Assembly: GCA_913043885.1 (NCBI GenBank)
Contig: CAJWOB010000105.1
Coordinates: 1 to 7,904 of the forward strand
Reading direction: 5' to 3'
Length of the DNA stretch: 7,904 nt
From: an uncultured Spirochaetaceae bacterium
GTDB taxonomy: Bacteria > Spirochaetota > Spirochaetia > SZUA-6 > Bin103
Part shown: positions 6,116-7,904 of the stretch, piece by piece
Numbering within the stretch: position 1 is the stretch's first letter
How the letters are laid out: each line of letters opens with the position of its first letter
Made by a program: the position numbers and the translations under genes
The notes under the pieces: generated by a model
What the model was told of the DNA's origin: nothing
Database searches by the model: none
Seen by the model: the letters and a program-made list of their open reading frames with translations, nothing else

Positions 6116-6147
6116 CGCCACCTGCGGCTCAACCAGCGCCACGGACG

Positions 6148-7359
6148 TCACAGATAGCGTACGGGTATGGTGTCGACCTGTTGTACGAGCGGCTCGTAGG
6201 GACGGGGAGAGCGGCCGAAACACACGCCCAGCGACTCGTACAGCGCCACCATAGGCTCGGTCACATGGCGCTGGTGAATGGCAGCGTCGGTAGGCATGTA
6301 GCCGATCTCCGTCTCTCCACCGGTGGCGGTTACGCCGGTGGTGTCTCTCGACAGAAGGATCACCGCCGCGGCTCCGATCTGCTTGCCGAAGTTGACGTCG
6401 TAGGCGGTGGACTCCCCCGAGCGCACCAGATGGCCGGGCACCAGGTCGCGTACCTCCGGGCGTTCGTAGATGTCCGCGACGAACATGCCGACGCTCTCCA
6501 TCATCCCCGCAATCTCGGCGTCTTCCTCGAGCCGCCGCTCCAGCGCCTCACGGACGAAGCGTCCGGCGCCGGCCAGCTTACCGTGCCCGAAGGCATCCAC
6601 CCCCTGGCTGGTGTCGGTCAGCAGCTCGCCATCCTCACCGCGCAACCCTTCCGCCGCCACTATGGTGTAGGTGCCGCCGAGACAGTCACTTTCCCGCATC
6701 CGTCGAAACAGCCGCTGCCGCGCGTGCGCGTAGACCACGTCCAGATCGGCGGGTATCTCTGGGATCAGGATGCAATCGGCATCGGCAGCCACGCCGCCGC
6801 GGAGAGCAGTGTGGCCCGCATAGCGGCCAAACACCTCGGTAATCATGATGCGCCGGTGGGTGGTACCGGTGGTCTTGGCGTCCTGGACGAAGCGGGCAAT
6901 GCGATTGACGGCGGAATCACCACCCACCGAGTAGGTCTGCAGATCCAGGTCCATGGTCTTGGGCGCGTGTACGCAAGCGATGCCCTGCGCGGCCAGATCC
7001 ACGACCACACTCCCTGTGTCGTCGCCGCCGGCGATCACCAGTCCGTCGATCTCGAATCGAGCCATACCGCGCCGGATGCGGTCGTACTTGCCGACATCGT
7101 CGATGCGGCCGATCTTGACGCGGGAGTGCCCCGCCTCCGAGCCGGCGCGCAGGGAAACGACGGCGTCCAGGCGCCGCTCGTCCAGCATCGCCAGCTGCGA
7201 AATACCTTCCAGGTTATAGAGGCCGGCGTAACCGTGGGGAATCAGGTAGGCGCCAATGCCCAGACTGGCTGCGGCTCCGGCTGCGCCGCGGATAACCGCA
7301 TTGAGCCCGCCGCTGTCACCGCCGCTGGTGATAATGCCTATGTTGCGCAATGCGGCCAT
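6148..7359 (-). CDS. Phosphofructokinase family protein, PPi-type active-site markers
   Basis: A 403-residue member of the phosphofructokinase superfamily, which phosphorylates fructose 6-phosphate in glycolysis. The nucleotide-site loop is TSGGDSGGLNAVIRG (11-25). The donor-choosing positions read GGDDT (111-115) and APKTMDLDL (132-140). Asp after GGD and Lys before T are the known marks of the pyrophosphate-dependent type rather than the ATP type (GGDGS, PGTIDND). The catalytic Asp is kept (D137). Other motifs are altered: SVGGDSAVN (144-152) for FDTAVN, EVFGRYAG (175-182) for EVMGRHAG, and GHLVRSG (309-315) for GHLQRGG. IPEIPAD (199-205) and AAEG (235-238) are normal. Fructose-phosphate binding may differ, so a related sugar phosphate as substrate is possible. 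The start at ATG 7359 places the first strand (RNIGIITSGGD) correctly. It has its own promoter upstream. Confidence 0.88.
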   Translation of the reverse strand: MAALRNIGIITSGGDSGGLNAVIRGAAGAAASLGIGAYLIPHGYAGLYNLEGISQLAMLDERRLDAVVSLRAGSEAGHSRVKIGRIDDVGKYDRIRRGMARFEIDGLVIAGGDDTGSVVVDLAAQGIACVHAPKTMDLDLQTYSVGGDSAVNRIARFVQDAKTTGTTHRRIMITEVFGRYAGHTALRGGVAADADCILIPEIPADLDVVYAHARQRLFRRMRESDCLGGTYTIVAAEGLRGEDGELLTDTSQGVDAFGHGKLAGAGRFVREALERRLEEDAEIAGMMESVGMFVADIYERPEVRDLVPGHLVRSGESTAYDVNFGKQIGAAAVILLSRDTTGVTATGGETEIGYMPTDAAIHQRHVTEPMVALYESLGVCFGRSPRPYEPLVQQVDTIPVRYL

Positions 7360-7367
7360 CGACGGGC

Positions 7368-7382
7368 AGCCGCTGCGCGGCT
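7368..7382 (-). promoter_or_regulatory. Hairpin in the phosphofructokinase leader
   Basis: AGCCGC (7368-7373) and GCGGCT (7377-7382) form a perfect six-base stem with a three-base loop, eight bases before the start codon on the minus-strand mRNA. It sits where a ribosome site would be, and none is visible. It could modulate translation, or end the transcript of the upstream gene, although no T-run follows. Confidence 0.35.
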
Positions 7383-7391
7383 TGAGGACCG

Positions 7392-7420
7392 ATCCTAGGG
7401 AGCGGCTATGGAGGTGTCAA
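7392..7420 (-). promoter_or_regulatory. Sigma-70-like promoter for the phosphofructokinase gene
   Basis: On the minus strand a perfect -35 box, TTGACA (7420-7415), is followed by exactly 17 bases and a -10 box, TAGGAT (7397-7392, four of six to TATAAT, with the key T, A and final AT kept). Transcription would start near 7385, about 25 bases before ATG 7359. The -35 box overlaps the TGA stop of the upstream gene. Confidence 0.55.
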
Positions 7421-7904
7421 TCAAGGGCTACGGTCTCGACCATGTAGCGAACGTCCACCCCGCCACCGTTGGCTTCTTGCCGCTCGATGACAAATACCAG
7501 CGCATCGTCCGCCGGTGCCATCAGAATCTGGCGGATGGTGTAGCTGAGCACGCCGCGGCGGCGGATCTCCGGATGTCCGACGATCCGATTCCGGACCACT
7601 GTGCCGTTCTCAATGGTCAGTGAGAGGTGGAACGACGACAGCGCCTCGCGCCCCTCGCCGCTGACGCTCTGCTCCAGTGCCACTCGATAGCTGCGGCCGG
7701 CAACGAAGTCCCGAAACGCTATCTCTTCGAGCGGCTGGTCGCCATCCAGCAGGATGTAGACCAGGCGTCCCGACGCGAGGTGGTCGATGGCGTAGCGCTT
7801 GGTGAGCTCGGCGCGGTCGAATAGCAGGCGAAACAGGGCGCCCTCGCCGGTTACGCCGGGATCGACCGGCTTGGACCCGGAGAAGCTGCCCACTCCACCT
7901 GGGG
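7417..7904 (-). CDS. Unidentified protein, C-terminal part (5' end outside the window)
   Basis: The frame ends in TGA at 7419-7417 and stays open to the right edge. GTG 7893 could be a start (158 residues) but has no ribosome site, and the upstream codons continue in frame, so a longer protein is likely. The visible part alternates charged and hydrophobic residues in short strands: RLVYILLDG (43-51), RSYRVALEQS (67-76), SSFHLSLTIENG (86-97), DALVFVIERQEANGG (129-143) and VRYMVETV (148-155), a beta-rich pattern. It may be a secreted or periplasmic protein, but the N-terminus that would show a signal is not in the window. The VRYMVET ending faintly recalls a family of predicted secreted spirochaete proteins; this is a guess from memory and should not be used as a name. 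Confidence 0.6.
   Translation of the reverse strand, partial: PGGVGSFSGSKPVDPGVTGEGALFRLLFDRAELTKRYAIDHLASGRLVYILLDGDQPLEEIAFRDFVAGRSYRVALEQSVSGEGREALSSFHLSLTIENGTVVRNRIVGHPEIRRRGVLSYTIRQILMAPADDALVFVIERQEANGGGVDVRYMVETVALD

Noticed and set aside
6104..6223. Extended N-terminus of the lipoprotein gene to a start at 6223
   Set aside because: It overlaps the phosphofructokinase gene by 76 bases and would bury the lipoprotein signal; ATG 6103 gives a proper signal and Cys 28.
6022..7398. A 458-codon plus-strand open frame opposite the phosphofructokinase gene
   Set aside because: It is longer than the real gene but has no family motifs and is His/Gln/Arg-rich, while the minus strand carries clear phosphofructokinase motifs.

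Overview
The window looks like a piece of a GC-rich bacterial chromosome. A spirochaete or spirochaete-like lineage is my best guess, from the mix of histidine genes, a family 2 glycosyltransferase with a helical C-terminal tail, a PPi-type phosphofructokinase and a lipoprotein, but no marker gene is present to prove it. Coding density is high, Shine-Dalgarno sequences are mostly weak or absent, and there are no RNA genes, CRISPR arrays or recognisable insertion sequences.

Left half, mainly plus strand. Bases 1-233 hold the 5' part of an unidentified minus-strand reading frame. It partly overlaps, on the opposite strand, the start of a plus-strand frame at 212-1261. That frame is a chimera: about 90 residues from the N-terminus of an old yellow enzyme (NADH:flavin oxidoreductase) run in frame into a HisA isomerase whose own first beta strand is not recognisable. 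A HisIE-type protein (1258-1809) follows with a GTGA overlap. Its HisE half looks intact, but its HisI half has lost the metal-binding signature. Then come a short Kelch-repeat remnant (1811-1969), a family 2 glycosyltransferase that starts inside that remnant (1926-2834), and a divergent member of the dicarboxylate/amino acid:cation symporter fold (2868-4091).

Right half, minus strand, read from 7904 down to 4125. It holds a partial unidentified gene that enters from outside the window, a phosphofructokinase with PPi-type active-site markers and its own good sigma-70-like promoter, a lipoprotein, and a probable outer-membrane protein whose signal peptide lies in a different frame from its mature part (one-base frameshift). 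The two halves converge at 4091/4125.

The recurring theme is rearranged or degenerate genes. There are a fused OYE fragment, a cut-down Kelch gene, a frameshifted secreted protein, and three enzymes or transporters with altered signature residues. This fits a genome undergoing reduction or reshuffling, but assembly errors could explain the first 480 bases and the frameshift. I did not find a clear new multi-gene system. The chimeric barrel and the HisI pseudo-domain, adjacent in one histidine operon, are the most unusual items.
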